DNA of 64,000 nt from Chryseomicrobium palamuruense (GTDB lineage Bacteria; Bacillota; Bacilli; Bacillales_A; Planococcaceae): assembly GCF_042649045.1 (NCBI RefSeq), contig NZ_JBHSEF010000009.1, positions 372,001-436,000 of the forward strand, given 5' to 3'. Below the pieces are notes generated by a model. The model was given only the letters and a program-made list of their open reading frames with translations. It ran no database searches and was not told the DNA's origin. Below, piece by piece: positions 1-8,949 of the stretch; the stretch's first letter is position 1; each line of letters starts with the position of its first letter. The position numbers and the translations under genes are program-made.

Positions 1-1518
1 CGCGGACTGAGCATTACTATCCAAAAGTTTGACCCCTACATCAACATCGATCCAGGTACGATGAGCCCGTACCAACACGGAGAAGTATTTGTAACGGATG
101 ACGGTGCGGAAACGGATCTTGATCTTGGGCACTACGAGCGTTTCATCGACATCAACTTGAACAAATACTCGAACATCACGACTGGGAAAGTCTACTCGTC
201 TGTCCTTCGCAAAGAGCGTCGCGGCGATTACAACGGTGGAACAGTTCAAGTGATTCCGCACATTACCAACGAAATCAAAGAACGCCTATATCTTGCTGCG
301 CGTGAAACACAAGCAGACATCGTCATCACAGAAATCGGTGGAACAGTAGGGGATATCGAATCTCTTCCATTCCTTGAGTCGATCCGTCAAATGAAACGTG
401 ACGTCGGTAGTGAAAACGTCATGTACATTCACGTGACGCTTCTTCCCTACATCAGTGCAGCAGGCGAAATGAAAACGAAACCGACACAACACTCAGTCAA
501 AGAACTGCGTTCACTTGGTATCCAACCAAACGTCATTGTCGTGCGTTCAGAAGCGCCAGTGCCACAAGACATGAAAGACAAAATTGCTCTTTTCTGTGAC
601 ATCAAACCGGAAGAGGTCATCGAAGCGCTCGATGCAGAATCTTTATACGAAATCCCGCTTCATTTACAAGAGCAAAATTTAGATCAAATCGTACTTGACC
701 ACTTCAAGCTGGAGAACAAAGAGGCAGACATGAGTGACTGGAAAGATCTTGTGTCACTTGTAAAAGGACTTTCGAGCAAAGTCAAAATCGGCTTAGTAGG
801 TAAATACGTGGAGCTTCCGGACGCGTACATTTCTGTTGTGGAAGCACTGAAACACGCAGGCTATGCATTTGACTCGGACATTGAAATCAAGTGGATCAAC
901 GCAGAACATGTGAATGAAGAAAATGTCCAGGAACTGCTTTCCGATGTAGATGGTATCTTGGTTCCTGGCGGATTCGGTGATCGCGGCGTCGAAGGGAAGA
1001 TTTTAGCTACAAAATATGCGCGTGAAAACAGCGTTCCGTTCTTAGGGATTTGTCTAGGAATGCAGTTGGCAACAATTGAATTTGCTCGTTCGATCTTAAA
1101 GCTTGAAGGCGCACATTCTACTGAATTAAACCCGGAAACGCCACATAGCATCATCGACTTGCTTCCGGAACAAAAAGACGTGGAAGACCTCGGCGGAACG
1201 CTTCGTCTGGGACTGTATCCATGTAAGTTGAAACCAGGCTCGAAAGCACGCGAAGCGTACGGTGAGGACCTCGTGTATGAGCGTCACCGTCACCGTTATG
1301 AGTTCAATAACGAATTCCGTGAAGCGTTTGAACAACAAGGTTTCTCTTTCTCTGGAACAAGCCCGGATGGCCGCTTGGTCGAAATCATCGAACTTCCGGA
1401 GCACCCGTTCTTCTTGGCATCTCAGTTCCACCCAGAGTTCGTCTCACGCCCAACGCGCCCTCAGCCGTTGTTCCGTGAGTTCATTCGTGCCTCTGTCGAC
1501 GCACGTGAATCGAAATAA
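1..1518 (+). CDS. pyrG: CTP synthase, 5'-truncated by window edge
   Basis: Makes CTP from UTP, ATP and glutamine, the last step of pyrimidine nucleotide synthesis, in the cytoplasm. The reading frame is already open at base 1 and about 505 residues are visible; the family is about 535 long, so roughly 30 N-terminal residues lie outside the window. The synthetase domain shows the conserved stretch around DPGTMSPYQHGEVFVTDDGAE (split here by the window start) and the C-terminal class I glutaminase domain has the GICLGMQ nucleophile motif (Cys codon at 1051) and the FHPEF His-Glu pair near the end. A strong terminator follows. Identity is certain from sequence and from synteny with ywjG-spo0F-fbaA. 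Confidence 0.97.
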   Translation, partial: RGLSITIQKFDPYINIDPGTMSPYQHGEVFVTDDGAETDLDLGHYERFIDINLNKYSNITTGKVYSSVLRKERRGDYNGGTVQVIPHITNEIKERLYLAARETQADIVITEIGGTVGDIESLPFLESIRQMKRDVGSENVMYIHVTLLPYISAAGEMKTKPTQHSVKELRSLGIQPNVIVVRSEAPVPQDMKDKIALFCDIKPEEVIEALDAESLYEIPLHLQEQNLDQIVLDHFKLENKEADMSDWKDLVSLVKGLSSKVKIGLVGKYVELPDAYISVVEALKHAGYAFDSDIEIKWINAEHVNEENVQELLSDVDGILVPGGFGDRGVEGKILATKYARENSVPFLGICLGMQLATIEFARSILKLEGAHSTELNPETPHSIIDLLPEQKDVEDLGGTLRLGLYPCKLKPGSKAREAYGEDLVYERHRHRYEFNNEFREAFEQQGFSFSGTSPDGRLVEIIELPEHPFFLASQFHPEFVSRPTRPQPLFREFIRASVDARESK

Positions 1519-1572
1519 ATGAAATGAATATTTAGTCTAACTAGCAACTGATTTTTCAGTTGAAATGAGGAC

Positions 1573-1626
1573 AAAAAAAGACCCGTTGCATCTGAGGAGA
1601 ACACTCAGACACCACGGGTCTTTTTA
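1573..1626. terminator. Bidirectional terminator between pyrG and ywjG
   Basis: A-rich left arm and T-rich right arm flank the stem pair GACCCGT / ACGGGTC, with an internal CTGAG / CTCAG stem. The A-run and T-run make it usable from both strands, which fits the convergent pyrG and ywjG. Confidence 0.85.
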
Positions 1627-1701
1627 TGTCATCTATTGTTGAAAACTAATTTTCGATTAAACCATAAATTCCTAAAGATTTTTCTCCGGAAGATGTTGAG
1701 C

Positions 1702-2217
1702 CTATTCCCAATCCTCCGTCATCTCACGTACGCTAAGAAGCACGGCTTCGTAAATGAAGAGGGCGGCGAAGGCGTACGGCAGGACGACACGGTCGCCGGT
1801 GTCGGTTGGGAGTAACCCTTTTGAGATGTCAACGGAGACGTATGTGTATGCGAGGTCAGCAAGTGGATTGGTCTCGTCGGGCTTATCAGCCGTCAATGCG
1901 CTGAAGGGGATGAACGAATCGGCGAGTGACTGCGCAAGCGATAGCGCTTCCGGGTGGGTGGCATGGGTAGTTAAAATCCATACGCGGTCTGCGGATGTAA
2001 CGTCTGTGTTGCGAGTCCATTTCGCAAGGCGCGGGAAAAGTCCAGATGCCTCGGCGTTTGCATAAACGGCATCCATCTCACCGAATGTGGCGAAGTAGAT
2101 AGTGCCTTCGCCAGCCGCTGCCTGGGCGAGGAGTCGGGCGGTTTCTTCGATGGATTCTTCCTGTGAACCGGCAATGCGCTGCAGGAGGCCGGATAGTTGT
2201 GTCGTTAACATTTTCAT
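1702..2217 (-). CDS. ywjG: DUF2529 family protein, YwjG-like
   Basis: Protein of 171 residues resembling B. subtilis YwjG (DUF2529), which also lies between pyrG and spo0F. Its fold resembles SIS/phosphosugar-binding proteins but no activity is established. The open frame reaches back to 2346, but the start chosen is the ATG at 2217 because a GAGGTG ribosome binding site (2226-2231 on this strand) lies eight bases upstream; the protein then begins MKMLTTQLSGLLQRIAGSQ. The strand is opposite to both neighbours, so it is transcribed alone from the shared spacer with spo0F. Assignment rests on position and overall likeness. Confidence 0.8.
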   Translation of the reverse strand: MKMLTTQLSGLLQRIAGSQEESIEETARLLAQAAAGEGTIYFATFGEMDAVYANAEASGLFPRLAKWTRNTDVTSADRVWILTTHATHPEALSLAQSLADSFIPFSALTADKPDETNPLADLAYTYVSVDISKGLLPTDTGDRVVLPYAFAALFIYEAVLLSVREMTEDWE

Positions 2218-2239
2218 TGTAATTTCACCTCTTCGGAAA

Positions 2240-2279
2240 GTATACAAAAGAGCAGGGCTTTTATACAACTTTTGTATAC
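2240..2279. promoter_or_regulatory. Inverted repeat in ywjG-spo0F divergent spacer
   Basis: Perfect 11-bp arms GTATACAAAAG (2240-2250) and CTTTTGTATAC (2269-2279) with an 18-bp centre. The site is next to the ywjG ribosome binding site and could be an operator or a leader hairpin for either gene. Function is inference. Confidence 0.45.
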
Positions 2280-2302
2280 GATTTAAGGTATTTTGGCTTA
2301 TT

Positions 2303-2309
2303 TGTCGAA
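2303..2309 (+). promoter_or_regulatory. Candidate Spo0A box upstream of spo0F
   Basis: TGTCGAA matches the 0A-box consensus TGNCGAA exactly and lies about 100 bp upstream of the spo0F start. B. subtilis spo0F is activated by Spo0A~P through such boxes ahead of a sigma-H promoter, so a conserved feedback loop is plausible. A seven-base match alone is weak. Confidence 0.45.
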
Positions 2310-2406
2310 AGAAAAAGTGTGAAAAAGTATTGTTTTTCCATGGCAAACAATGGATAATTACTGTAGAGGTCTTTTAAAAATTTGGAAGACAAAGGAGAAA
2401 TGACAG

Positions 2407-2769
2407 ATGTCACACTTACTGATTGTCGATGATCAAGCGGGGATACGCATGTTGTTGCAGGAAGTCTTTGAACAATCGGGGTATGAAGTCACGGTCGCAG
2501 CAAATGGGGAGGAGGCACTAAAGGTCTTTGCTACACAAAATATTGATGGGGTATTGCTTGATATGAAAATTCCAGGGATGAACGGGATTGAGATTTTAAA
2601 ACGAATGAAATTGTCGGAACGTGATGTACCGGTGATGATGATGACAGCTTACGGGGAATTAAACTTGATGGAGAAGGCGCGAGAACTTGGCGCGACGCTT
2701 TATTTCACAAAACCGTTTGATATATTTAAAGTACGTGACGCCGTACTGGAAGAAGTCGAGGTGTCGTAG
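2407..2769 (+). CDS. spo0F: Sporulation phosphorelay response regulator Spo0F
   Basis: Single receiver domain of 120 residues with no output domain. It takes phosphate from sporulation sensor kinases and passes it to Spo0B in the phosphorelay that activates Spo0A. Visible receiver residues: acidic pair D8-D9, phosphoacceptor D52 in LLDMKIPGMNG, T80 in MMMTAYG and K102 in FTKPF. These match B. subtilis Spo0F D54, T82 and K104 with a two-residue offset. A ribosome binding site (AAAGGAGAAA) lies just upstream. Location between ywjG and fbaA is as in B. subtilis. Its presence marks the organism as a spore former or a close relative of one. Confidence 0.96.
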   Translation: MSHLLIVDDQAGIRMLLQEVFEQSGYEVTVAANGEEALKVFATQNIDGVLLDMKIPGMNGIEILKRMKLSERDVPVMMMTAYGELNLMEKARELGATLYFTKPFDIFKVRDAVLEEVEVS

Positions 2770-2775
2770 AGGGAA

Positions 2776-2800
2776 GGTGTGGAAAACCACGCCTTTTTTT
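2776..2800 (+). terminator. Terminator after spo0F
   Basis: GGTGTGG (2776-2782) pairs with CCACGCC (2787-2793) through an AAAA loop, followed by seven T. Confidence 0.85.
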
Positions 2801-2868
2801 GTTACACTGATGGGTAGATAGCTTGCACGAACAAAAACTCGCTATCATCATGTAGAGGAGGTCCATTC

Positions 2869-3726
2869 ATGGCATTAGAATCAATGAAAGACATGCTTGA
2901 AAAAGGCAAACGAGAAGGCTATGCAGTTGGGCAATTTAATATTAACAACCTTGAATATACACAAGCAATCTTACAAGCGGCAGAAGAGGAAAAATCTCCT
3001 GTCATCTTAGGTGTTTCAGAAGGCGCAGCGCGCTACATGGGCGGCTTTAACACAGTCGTACATATGGTCAAAGGTCTGATGAAGGATTATGGCACGACAG
3101 TTCCTGTAGCGATCCACTTAGATCACGGCTCAAGTTTCGATAAATGTAAAGAAGCAATTGACGCTGGATTCACATCGGTCATGATCGATGCGTCTCACCA
3201 TGAGTTTGAAGAGAATGTAGAAATCACGTCTAAAGTGGTTGAATACGCACATGCTAATGGCGTTTCTGTAGAAGCAGAACTTGGCACAGTGGGCGGACAA
3301 GAAGACGATATCGTAGCAGATGGCGTCATCTACGCGGATCCAAAAGAGTGTGAAGAGCTTGTGAAGCGTACGAACATCGACTTCCTTGCACCTGCACTAG
3401 GCTCCGTTCACGGACCGTACAAAGGGGAACCAAACCTTGGTTTTGCAGAGATGGAAGAAATATCGAAACTTGCGGACCTACCACTTGTTTTACACGGTGG
3501 AACAGGAATCCCAACAAAAGACATTAAACGTGCGATCTCGCTTGGAACAGCGAAAATCAACGTCAATACAGAAAACCAAATTGCAGGGACACAAGCGGTT
3601 CGCGACTTCTTGAATGCGGACGCGAATCAGTATGACCCACGCAAATACTTAACACCAATGCGCGATGCGATCAAGCAAACTGTGCAAGGTAAAATGCGCG
3701 AATTCGGAAGTTCAGGGAAAGCGTAA
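2869..3726 (+). CDS. fbaA: Class II fructose-1,6-bisphosphate aldolase
   Basis: Zinc-dependent aldolase of 285 residues that splits fructose 1,6-bisphosphate into dihydroxyacetone phosphate and glyceraldehyde 3-phosphate in glycolysis, and runs in reverse in gluconeogenesis. The motif HLDHGSSFDKC (residues 83-93) holds catalytic Asp85 and zinc ligand His86; further zinc ligands are in VHGPYKG and LHGGTGIP. A strong GTAGAGGAGGTCC ribosome binding site precedes the ATG. Neighbouring tal and glpX make this a small central-carbon cluster, as in B. subtilis. Confidence 0.97.
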   Translation: MALESMKDMLEKGKREGYAVGQFNINNLEYTQAILQAAEEEKSPVILGVSEGAARYMGGFNTVVHMVKGLMKDYGTTVPVAIHLDHGSSFDKCKEAIDAGFTSVMIDASHHEFEENVEITSKVVEYAHANGVSVEAELGTVGGQEDDIVADGVIYADPKECEELVKRTNIDFLAPALGSVHGPYKGEPNLGFAEMEEISKLADLPLVLHGGTGIPTKDIKRAISLGTAKINVNTENQIAGTQAVRDFLNADANQYDPRKYLTPMRDAIKQTVQGKMREFGSSGKA

Positions 3727-3764
3727 CGCAACCTGATCGTCCAAAGTACAGTCTACACATTTAC

Positions 3765-3786
3765 GGGAGAAGCGGCTGCTTCTCCC
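3765..3786 (+). terminator. Weak terminator or attenuator between fbaA and tal
   Basis: Perfect 9-bp stem GGGAGAAGC / GCTTCTCCC with a four-base loop, but only ATTT follows, so read-through into the tal-murA genes is likely. It may also protect the fbaA 3' end. Confidence 0.5.
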
Positions 3787-3814
3787 ATTTCACTAATTGG
3801 AGGAACCAAATCTT

Positions 3815-4462
3815 ATGAAATTTTTCATTGATACAGCGAATTTTGACGAAATCAAAGAAGCCCACTCATGGGGCATTATCGACGGTGTCACAACGAACCC
3901 GTCTCTAGTTGCAAAGGAAAACATCTCTTTCCACGACCGTTTGCGTGAAATCACAGCACTAGTCGACGGTTCTGTTTCTGCAGAAGTAATCGCGTTAGAT
4001 GCAGAAGGCATGATCAAAGAAGGTCGCGAGTTAGCTGCAATCGCACCAAATATTACTGTAAAACTTCCAATGACGCCAGAAGGCTTAAAAGCATGTTCGG
4101 TGTTCCGTGCAGAAGGTATTAAAACGAACGTGACACTTATCTTCAGTGCGAACCAAGCATTGATGGCAGCTCGTGCAGGCGCGACATATGTGTCGCCGTT
4201 CTTAGGTCGCTTAGATGATATCGGTCATGACGGGATGGAATTGATTGCGAAAATCTCAGACATCTTTACGATTCACGACATCGATACAGAAATCATTGCC
4301 GCATCGATCCGTCACCCACAACACATCACGGATGCAGCACTGAACGGTGCACACATTTCGACTACACCATTTAAAGTCTTGCAACAACTCTTCAATCACC
4401 CTCTCACTGACAAAGGGATTGAAGCATTCTTGAACGACTGGAACAACCGACAATCGAAGTAG
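3815..4462 (+). CDS. tal: Fructose-6-phosphate aldolase / transaldolase family
   Basis: Protein of 215 residues in the small transaldolase/FSA family (B. subtilis YwjH/Tal), acting on fructose 6-phosphate or sedoheptulose 7-phosphate at the pentose phosphate junction. The N-terminus MKFFIDTANFDEIKEAH and the Schiff-base lysine K83 in NITVKLPMTPEG are typical. The frame opens earlier, but the ATG at 3815 is preferred because of the GGAGGAACC ribosome binding site and the family N-terminus. murA starts eight bases after the stop, so the two are probably co-transcribed. Aldolase versus transaldolase activity cannot be decided from sequence. Confidence 0.93.
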   Translation: MKFFIDTANFDEIKEAHSWGIIDGVTTNPSLVAKENISFHDRLREITALVDGSVSAEVIALDAEGMIKEGRELAAIAPNITVKLPMTPEGLKACSVFRAEGIKTNVTLIFSANQALMAARAGATYVSPFLGRLDDIGHDGMELIAKISDIFTIHDIDTEIIAASIRHPQHITDAALNGAHISTTPFKVLQQLFNHPLTDKGIEAFLNDWNNRQSK

Positions 4463-4470
4463 GTGTCAAT

Positions 4471-5760
4471 ATGGATGTATATAAAATCAAAGGCGGCAAT
4501 CGTTTAAAAGGGACCATCAAAGTCAGTGGTGCCAAGAACAGTGCGGTGGCATTAATTCCCGCAACCCTTTTAGCCGATTCCCCTGTTTCTATTGAAGGTC
4601 TTCCAGAAATTGCGGACGTCTACATCTTAAAAGAAATTTTAGAAGAACTCGGCGCGGAAGTGACATTTGAAGATGGCACGATGACCGTGGATCCGACAAA
4701 CGTCCAGGACATGGCATTGCCAAACGGCAATATTAAAAAACTGCGTGCCTCGTATTATTTGATGGGCGCGATGCTAGGTAAATTTGGTCACGCAGCGATC
4801 GGGCTTCCAGGTGGATGTCACCTAGGACCTCGTCCGATCGATCAGCACATCAAAGGCTTTGAAGCGCTTGGTGCGAAAGTGACGAACGAACACGGAGCGA
4901 TTTATTTACGTGCAGAACAACTCGAAGGTACGAAAGTGTACCTTGACGTAGTCAGCGTAGGCGCAACAATTAACATCATGCTTGCCGCGGTCCGTGCAAA
5001 CGGTCGTACAATTATTGAAAACGCGGCGAAAGAACCGGAAATCATTGATGTTGCGACACTTCTATCAAATATGGGTGCGAACATCAAGGGCGCCGGTACG
5101 AATATTATCCGGATTGAAGGCGTTGATGCACTTCACGGGACAAAGCATACAATCATACCGGACCGAATCGAAGCAGGAACGTTCATGATCATGGCAGCGC
5201 TCATTGGAGACGGCATCACGATTGATAACGTCATCCCACTTCACTTAGAAGCGTTAACAGCAAAGCTTCAAGAAATGGGCGTCACGGTGGAGGAAGGCGA
5301 AGAATCGTTGTTCATTCCACGTGTGGAGAACCTGGAACCTGTCGATGTCAAAACACTCGTCTATCCAGGATTTGCGACCGATCTTCAGCAGCCGTTTACG
5401 GTGCTCATGACGCAGGCGGATGGAACGTCGGTCATTACCGATACGATCTATTCCGCGCGTTTCAAGCAAATCGATGAACTGCGCCGCATGAACGCAGACA
5501 GTCGAGTGGAAGGCAGTACGGCGATCATTAAAGGGCCGACGCCACTCGAGGCTGCTGTCGTCCGTGCAAGTGACTTACGAGCAGGCGCTGCTCTTGTCTT
5601 AGCAGGTTTACTCGCAGACGGGGAAACGGAAGTGCACGATATTTACCATATCGAGCGTGGCTACGGCAAGTTGATTGAAAAACTGACGGGTCTCGGGGCG
5701 GATATCCGACGTGTCAAGTTAGAACCTGTCGAAATTGACAATGCAGATACACGTAACTAG
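4471..5760 (+). CDS. murA2: UDP-N-acetylglucosamine 1-carboxyvinyltransferase (MurA2)
   Basis: Adds enolpyruvate from phosphoenolpyruvate to UDP-GlcNAc, the first committed step of peptidoglycan synthesis. It has 429 residues, the usual length, with two inside-out alpha/beta domains. Visible active-site residues: K22-N23 in GAKNSAV and C116 in GGCHLGPRPIDQH, the fosfomycin target; a fosfomycin-resistant variant would carry Asp there. It is the MurAB/MurZ-type copy by position after tal; a second copy is at 31208. Low-GC Firmicutes commonly have both. Confidence 0.96.
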   Translation: MDVYKIKGGNRLKGTIKVSGAKNSAVALIPATLLADSPVSIEGLPEIADVYILKEILEELGAEVTFEDGTMTVDPTNVQDMALPNGNIKKLRASYYLMGAMLGKFGHAAIGLPGGCHLGPRPIDQHIKGFEALGAKVTNEHGAIYLRAEQLEGTKVYLDVVSVGATINIMLAAVRANGRTIIENAAKEPEIIDVATLLSNMGANIKGAGTNIIRIEGVDALHGTKHTIIPDRIEAGTFMIMAALIGDGITIDNVIPLHLEALTAKLQEMGVTVEEGEESLFIPRVENLEPVDVKTLVYPGFATDLQQPFTVLMTQADGTSVITDTIYSARFKQIDELRRMNADSRVEGSTAIIKGPTPLEAAVVRASDLRAGAALVLAGLLADGETEVHDIYHIERGYGKLIEKLTGLGADIRRVKLEPVEIDNADTRN

Positions 5761-5802
5761 TGGTACAATAAAACAGGTTTATACACGGCAGGAGGAGAAA
5801 CG

Positions 5803-6765
5803 ATGGAACGAAGTTTATCAATGGAACTCGTACGTGTCACAGAAGCGGCGGCAATTGCGTCATCTCGCTGGATGGGACGCGGATTAAAAAATGAAGCAGA
5901 CGACGCAGCGACAACAGCGATGCGTTCGGTCTTTGACACCATTCCTATGGAAGGCGTTGTCGTCATCGGTGAAGGTGAAATGGACGAAGCCCCAATGCTC
6001 TATATCGGAGAAAAATTGGGTCTTGGAACAGGGGGACCTCAAGTTGACGTCGCAGTGGATCCATTAGAAGGTACCAATATTGTCGCGTCTGGCGGCTGGA
6101 ACGCCTTAGCGGTGCTGGCAATCGCAGACCGTGGCAACTTGCTTCACGCACCGGATATGTACATGGACAAATTAGCAGTCGGCCCGGAAGCGGTCGGACT
6201 TGTTGATATCGATGCACCGGTCATTGATAACCTACGTGCGGTCGCCCGTGCAAAAAATAAAGATATTCAAGATGTTGTAGCGACAATCTTGAACCGTCCA
6301 CGTCACCAACAAATCATTGACGAGATCCGTGCGTCTGGCGCGCGTATCAAACTGATCAATGATGGGGACGTTGCAGGAGCTATCAATACAGCATTTGACG
6401 AAACAGGTGTCGACATTCTCTTCGGAATGGGCGGGGCTCCGGAAGGCGTTATCGCGGCAGTCGGCCTCAAGTGTCTTGGCGGAGAAATCCAAGGACGCTT
6501 AGTTCCTCATGAAGAAGGAGAACTTGAGCGCTGCATCAAGATGGGTATCGATGTGAACAAAGTGCTTCGTATGGAAGACCTCGTTCGCGGAGACGACGCG
6601 ATCTTCACGGCAACTGGCGTTACAGACGGTGAACTTCTTCGCGGCGTGCAGTTCAAAGGTTCCTACGCAGAAACACATACAATTGTTATGCGTGCGAAAT
6701 CGGGAACCGTACGATTTGTAGAAGGTCGTCACAGTTTGAAGAAAAAGCCGAATCTTGTGCTTTAA
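5803..6765 (+). CDS. glpX: Class II fructose-1,6-bisphosphatase
   Basis: Hydrolyses fructose 1,6-bisphosphate to fructose 6-phosphate in gluconeogenesis. It has 320 residues, normal for GlpX. Metal-binding signatures are visible: GEGEMDEAPM (residues 56-65) and DPLEGTN (86-92). An AGGAGG ribosome binding site precedes the ATG, and the short 42-bp gap from murA2 suggests one transcript. Immediately after the stop begins a large imperfect palindrome of a family repeated elsewhere in the window. Confidence 0.95.
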   Translation: MERSLSMELVRVTEAAAIASSRWMGRGLKNEADDAATTAMRSVFDTIPMEGVVVIGEGEMDEAPMLYIGEKLGLGTGGPQVDVAVDPLEGTNIVASGGWNALAVLAIADRGNLLHAPDMYMDKLAVGPEAVGLVDIDAPVIDNLRAVARAKNKDIQDVVATILNRPRHQQIIDEIRASGARIKLINDGDVAGAINTAFDETGVDILFGMGGAPEGVIAAVGLKCLGGEIQGRLVPHEEGELERCIKMGIDVNKVLRMEDLVRGDDAIFTATGVTDGELLRGVQFKGSYAETHTIVMRAKSGTVRFVEGRHSLKKKPNLVL

Positions 6766-6889
6766 TCTAGATGTGGAGCCACCTGCTCCAGAAATGCCGA
6801 GAAAATCAGGCGGATCCAATGAGGCGTACTTTGCCTCAGTGGATGCGAATGATTTTGGAGTGTATTTCTAGGTGGTACAACTCGATACC
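6766..6889. repeat. Imperfect palindrome, TAGATGTGGAG family, copy 1
   Basis: About 124 bp starting right after the glpX stop. The left end reads TCTAGATGTGGAGCCACC and the right end TTTCTAGGTGGTACAACTC. The two halves are imperfect inverted repeats meeting at a GAGGC / GCCTC stem, with shared internal blocks (CAGAAA, AAAATCA, GGATCCA) on one side and their complements on the other. The transcript could fold into one long bulged hairpin. Confidence 0.8.
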
Positions 6890-6904
6890 GATTAAAAACG
6901 AACG

Positions 6905-7062
6905 CAATATCATGAATCCTCGTGAAAATCCCTCCCTTTCCGGAGCGAGCCTCCTCGAGCCTCCTCGTGGTTACCCAAAGCTTGCGCTTTGCTCCCCACT
7001 GTGGGGTCTCGTGAATCCTCTGATGCTCCAGGAGTCTCGGGATTTTCACTCTGATTCATTCT
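6905..7062. repeat. Imperfect palindrome, second family, copy 1
   Basis: Contains perfect outer arms GTGAAAATCCC and GGGATTTTCAC, and an inner CCCCACTGTGGGG palindrome preceded by AAAGCTTGCGCTTTGC. Near-identical sequence recurs at about 19950-20105, and the core recurs inverted at about 9905-10020. The role is unknown; the position between glpX and rho suggests a structured RNA or a mobile palindromic repeat. Confidence 0.75.
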
Positions 7063-7067
7063 CTTTT

Positions 7068-7091
7068 GTCTTACAATAAGACTTTTCTTTT
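7068..7091 (+). terminator. Possible small terminator before rho
   Basis: Short 6-bp stem GTCTTA / TAAGAC with a three-base loop, followed by TTTTCTTTT. The rest of the 7092-7231 spacer shows no clear promoter or riboswitch to me. Confidence 0.45.
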
Positions 7092-7231
7092 GTATGAGCT
7101 AGCCACGGAAGCCAAACTCTTAGCTCAATCCTATTTGTAAAGCCAAGAATTCTACCTCCTATTATTCAGCTTCTCTTACTCTTCTTCCTTATGAAAATCC
7201 CAATTAAAATTTGATAAAGCGTGGTGCCCAA

Positions 7232-8515
7232 ATGACCCAGCATACAATAAATGAACTGGAAAACATGACATTAAAAGAGCTCTATGAGCTTGCGAAAAAA
7301 TACAAAATTTCTTCCTATAGTAAATTGACGAAAAAAGAATTGATCATCTCAATCATCAAAACACGTGCCGAACAAGAAGGCTTTTTCTTCATGGAAGGCG
7401 TACTTGAAATCATCTCATCAGAAGGGTTCGGCTTCTTACGTCCGATCAACTACTCACCGAGTTCAGAGGACATCTACATTTCGGCGTCTCAAATCCGTCG
7501 TTTTGACCTTCGTAACGGAGATAAAGTAACCGGCAAAGTACGTCCACCTAAAGAAAGTGAACGATACTACGGACTTCTACACGTGGAACTCGTGAACGGC
7601 GAAGATCCGGAAACGGCGAAAGAACGCGTCCACTTCCCAGCACTGACACCACTGTATCCGGACCGTCATATTAAACTCGAAACGACACCAAACGCGTTGT
7701 CGACACGTATTATGGATCTTGTTGCACCAGTAGGTTTCGGTCAACGTGGCCTGATCGTTGCCCCTCCTAAAGCCGGAAAGACGATGCTCTTAAAAGAAAT
7801 TGCGAACGCAATTACAACGAATCACCCGGAAGCGGAGCTCATTGTACTATTGATCGATGAGCGTCCGGAAGAAGTAACGGACATCGAGCGTTCTGTAGAT
7901 GCGGACGTCGTTTCTTCGACATTTGATGAAGTCCCAGAAAATCACGTCAAAGTGACGGAACTGGTACTTGAACGTGCGATGCGGCTTGTCGAACACAAGC
8001 GCGACGTCATCATCTTGATGGACTCGATCACACGTCTCGCAAGAGCGTACAACTTAGTCATTCCACCAAGCGGTCGTACACTTTCAGGTGGTATCGACCC
8101 AGCTGCATTCCACCGTCCAAAGCGTTTCTTTGGAGCAGCTCGCAACATCGAAGAAGGCGGAAGCTTGACGATTCTGGCAACTGCGTTAGTCGACACAGGC
8201 TCTCGTATGGATGAAGTGATTTACGAAGAGTTCAAAGGTACAGGGAACTTGGAGCTTCACTTAGACCGTCAACTCGCCGAACGCCGTATTTTCCCAGCCC
8301 TCGACATTCGTCGTTCAGGGACGCGAAAAGAAGACTTGCTCATTCCAAAAGAGCAGCTCGACAAGCTATGGGCGATTCGCAAAACGTTCTCAGATTCGCC
8401 AGACTTCACGGAGCGTTTCATGCGCAAGCTGAAGCAAACGAAAGACAACGATGCGTTCTTCCAACAGCTGGCTGATGAGATGAAGGCGCATAAGGCGAAC
8501 AAGGCATCATTATAG
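7232..8515 (+). CDS. rho: Transcription termination factor Rho
   Basis: Hexameric RNA-dependent ATPase/helicase that ends transcription. The protein is 427 residues from the ATG at 7232, the same length as B. subtilis Rho; an in-frame TTG at 7211 would add seven residues but has no better ribosome binding site. Domains in order: N-terminal Rho_N helix bundle (about 1-50, ELENMTLKELYELAKKY), cold-shock-like RNA-binding domain (about 50-125, EGFGFLRP), and the RecA-type ATPase with Walker A APPKAGKT near residue 180 and Walker B VIILMDSITR. It lies in a conserved run between glpX and rpmE. Confidence 0.96.
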   Translation: MTQHTINELENMTLKELYELAKKYKISSYSKLTKKELIISIIKTRAEQEGFFFMEGVLEIISSEGFGFLRPINYSPSSEDIYISASQIRRFDLRNGDKVTGKVRPPKESERYYGLLHVELVNGEDPETAKERVHFPALTPLYPDRHIKLETTPNALSTRIMDLVAPVGFGQRGLIVAPPKAGKTMLLKEIANAITTNHPEAELIVLLIDERPEEVTDIERSVDADVVSSTFDEVPENHVKVTELVLERAMRLVEHKRDVIILMDSITRLARAYNLVIPPSGRTLSGGIDPAAFHRPKRFFGAARNIEEGGSLTILATALVDTGSRMDEVIYEEFKGTGNLELHLDRQLAERRIFPALDIRRSGTRKEDLLIPKEQLDKLWAIRKTFSDSPDFTERFMRKLKQTKDNDAFFQQLADEMKAHKANKASL

Positions 8516-8537
8516 AAGTTTTTTTCAAACCAACTGC

Positions 8538-8566
8538 TTGCCCTTGCCTGAAGAATATGGTATTCT
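8538..8566 (+). promoter_or_regulatory. Sigma-A promoter for rpmE
   Basis: TTGCCC (8538-8543), a 17-bp spacer and TATTCT (8561-8566). It lies about 120 bp upstream of rpmE and leaves a leader of about 110 bases. L31 genes in Firmicutes often have an autoregulatory leader, so this leader may be one; I could not confirm a fold. Confidence 0.6.
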
Positions 8567-8686
8567 ATACGTTGTAAGTTTACCTTTATCTGCTGCATAT
8601 GTAGCTGGCGAGACGGGCTATGTAAGGCATCAGTTTTGATAACCAACTCTGTTCCAGATGGTTCAGGGCGAGAGGAGAGAAATTAG

Positions 8687-8902
8687 ATGAAATCAGGAAT
8701 TCATCCAGACTACAAAGAAGCAACAGTAACTTGTTCATGTGGGAACTCATTCAAAACAGGTTCTGTAAAAGAAAACATCAACGTCGAGTTCTGCAGCGAA
8801 TGTCACCCATTCTACACAGGACGTCAGAAGTTCGCAGCAGCGGATGGTCGTGTTGATCGCTTCAACAAAAAATACGGTCTTAAAGAAGAGCAACAAAACT
8901 AA
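8687..8902 (+). CDS. rpmE: 50S ribosomal protein L31, zinc-binding type
   Basis: Small protein of the large ribosomal subunit, 71 residues. The zinc-binding cysteines are present: CSCG near residue 16 and CSECH near residue 36, so this is the C+ form; a C- paralogue would lack them. The N-terminus MKSGIHPDYKEATVTCSCG is typical. GAGAGGAGAG precedes the ATG. Its own promoter and a strong terminator make it a single-gene unit. Confidence 0.97.
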   Translation: MKSGIHPDYKEATVTCSCGNSFKTGSVKENINVEFCSECHPFYTGRQKFAAADGRVDRFNKKYGLKEEQQN

Positions 8903-8908
8903 GAACCT

Positions 8909-8946
8909 AAATACCTGTGGGGCATACGCCTTACAGGTATTTTTTT
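8909..8946 (+). terminator. Terminator after rpmE
   Basis: Stem AAATACCTGT / ACAGGTATTT followed by a run of T. Confidence 0.9.
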
Positions 8947-8949
8947 AGA

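Noticed and set aside
8567..8686. Confident L31 leader RNA
   Set aside because: Leader length and position suit autoregulation, but I could not derive a convincing conserved fold by eye, so it is mentioned only with the promoter.
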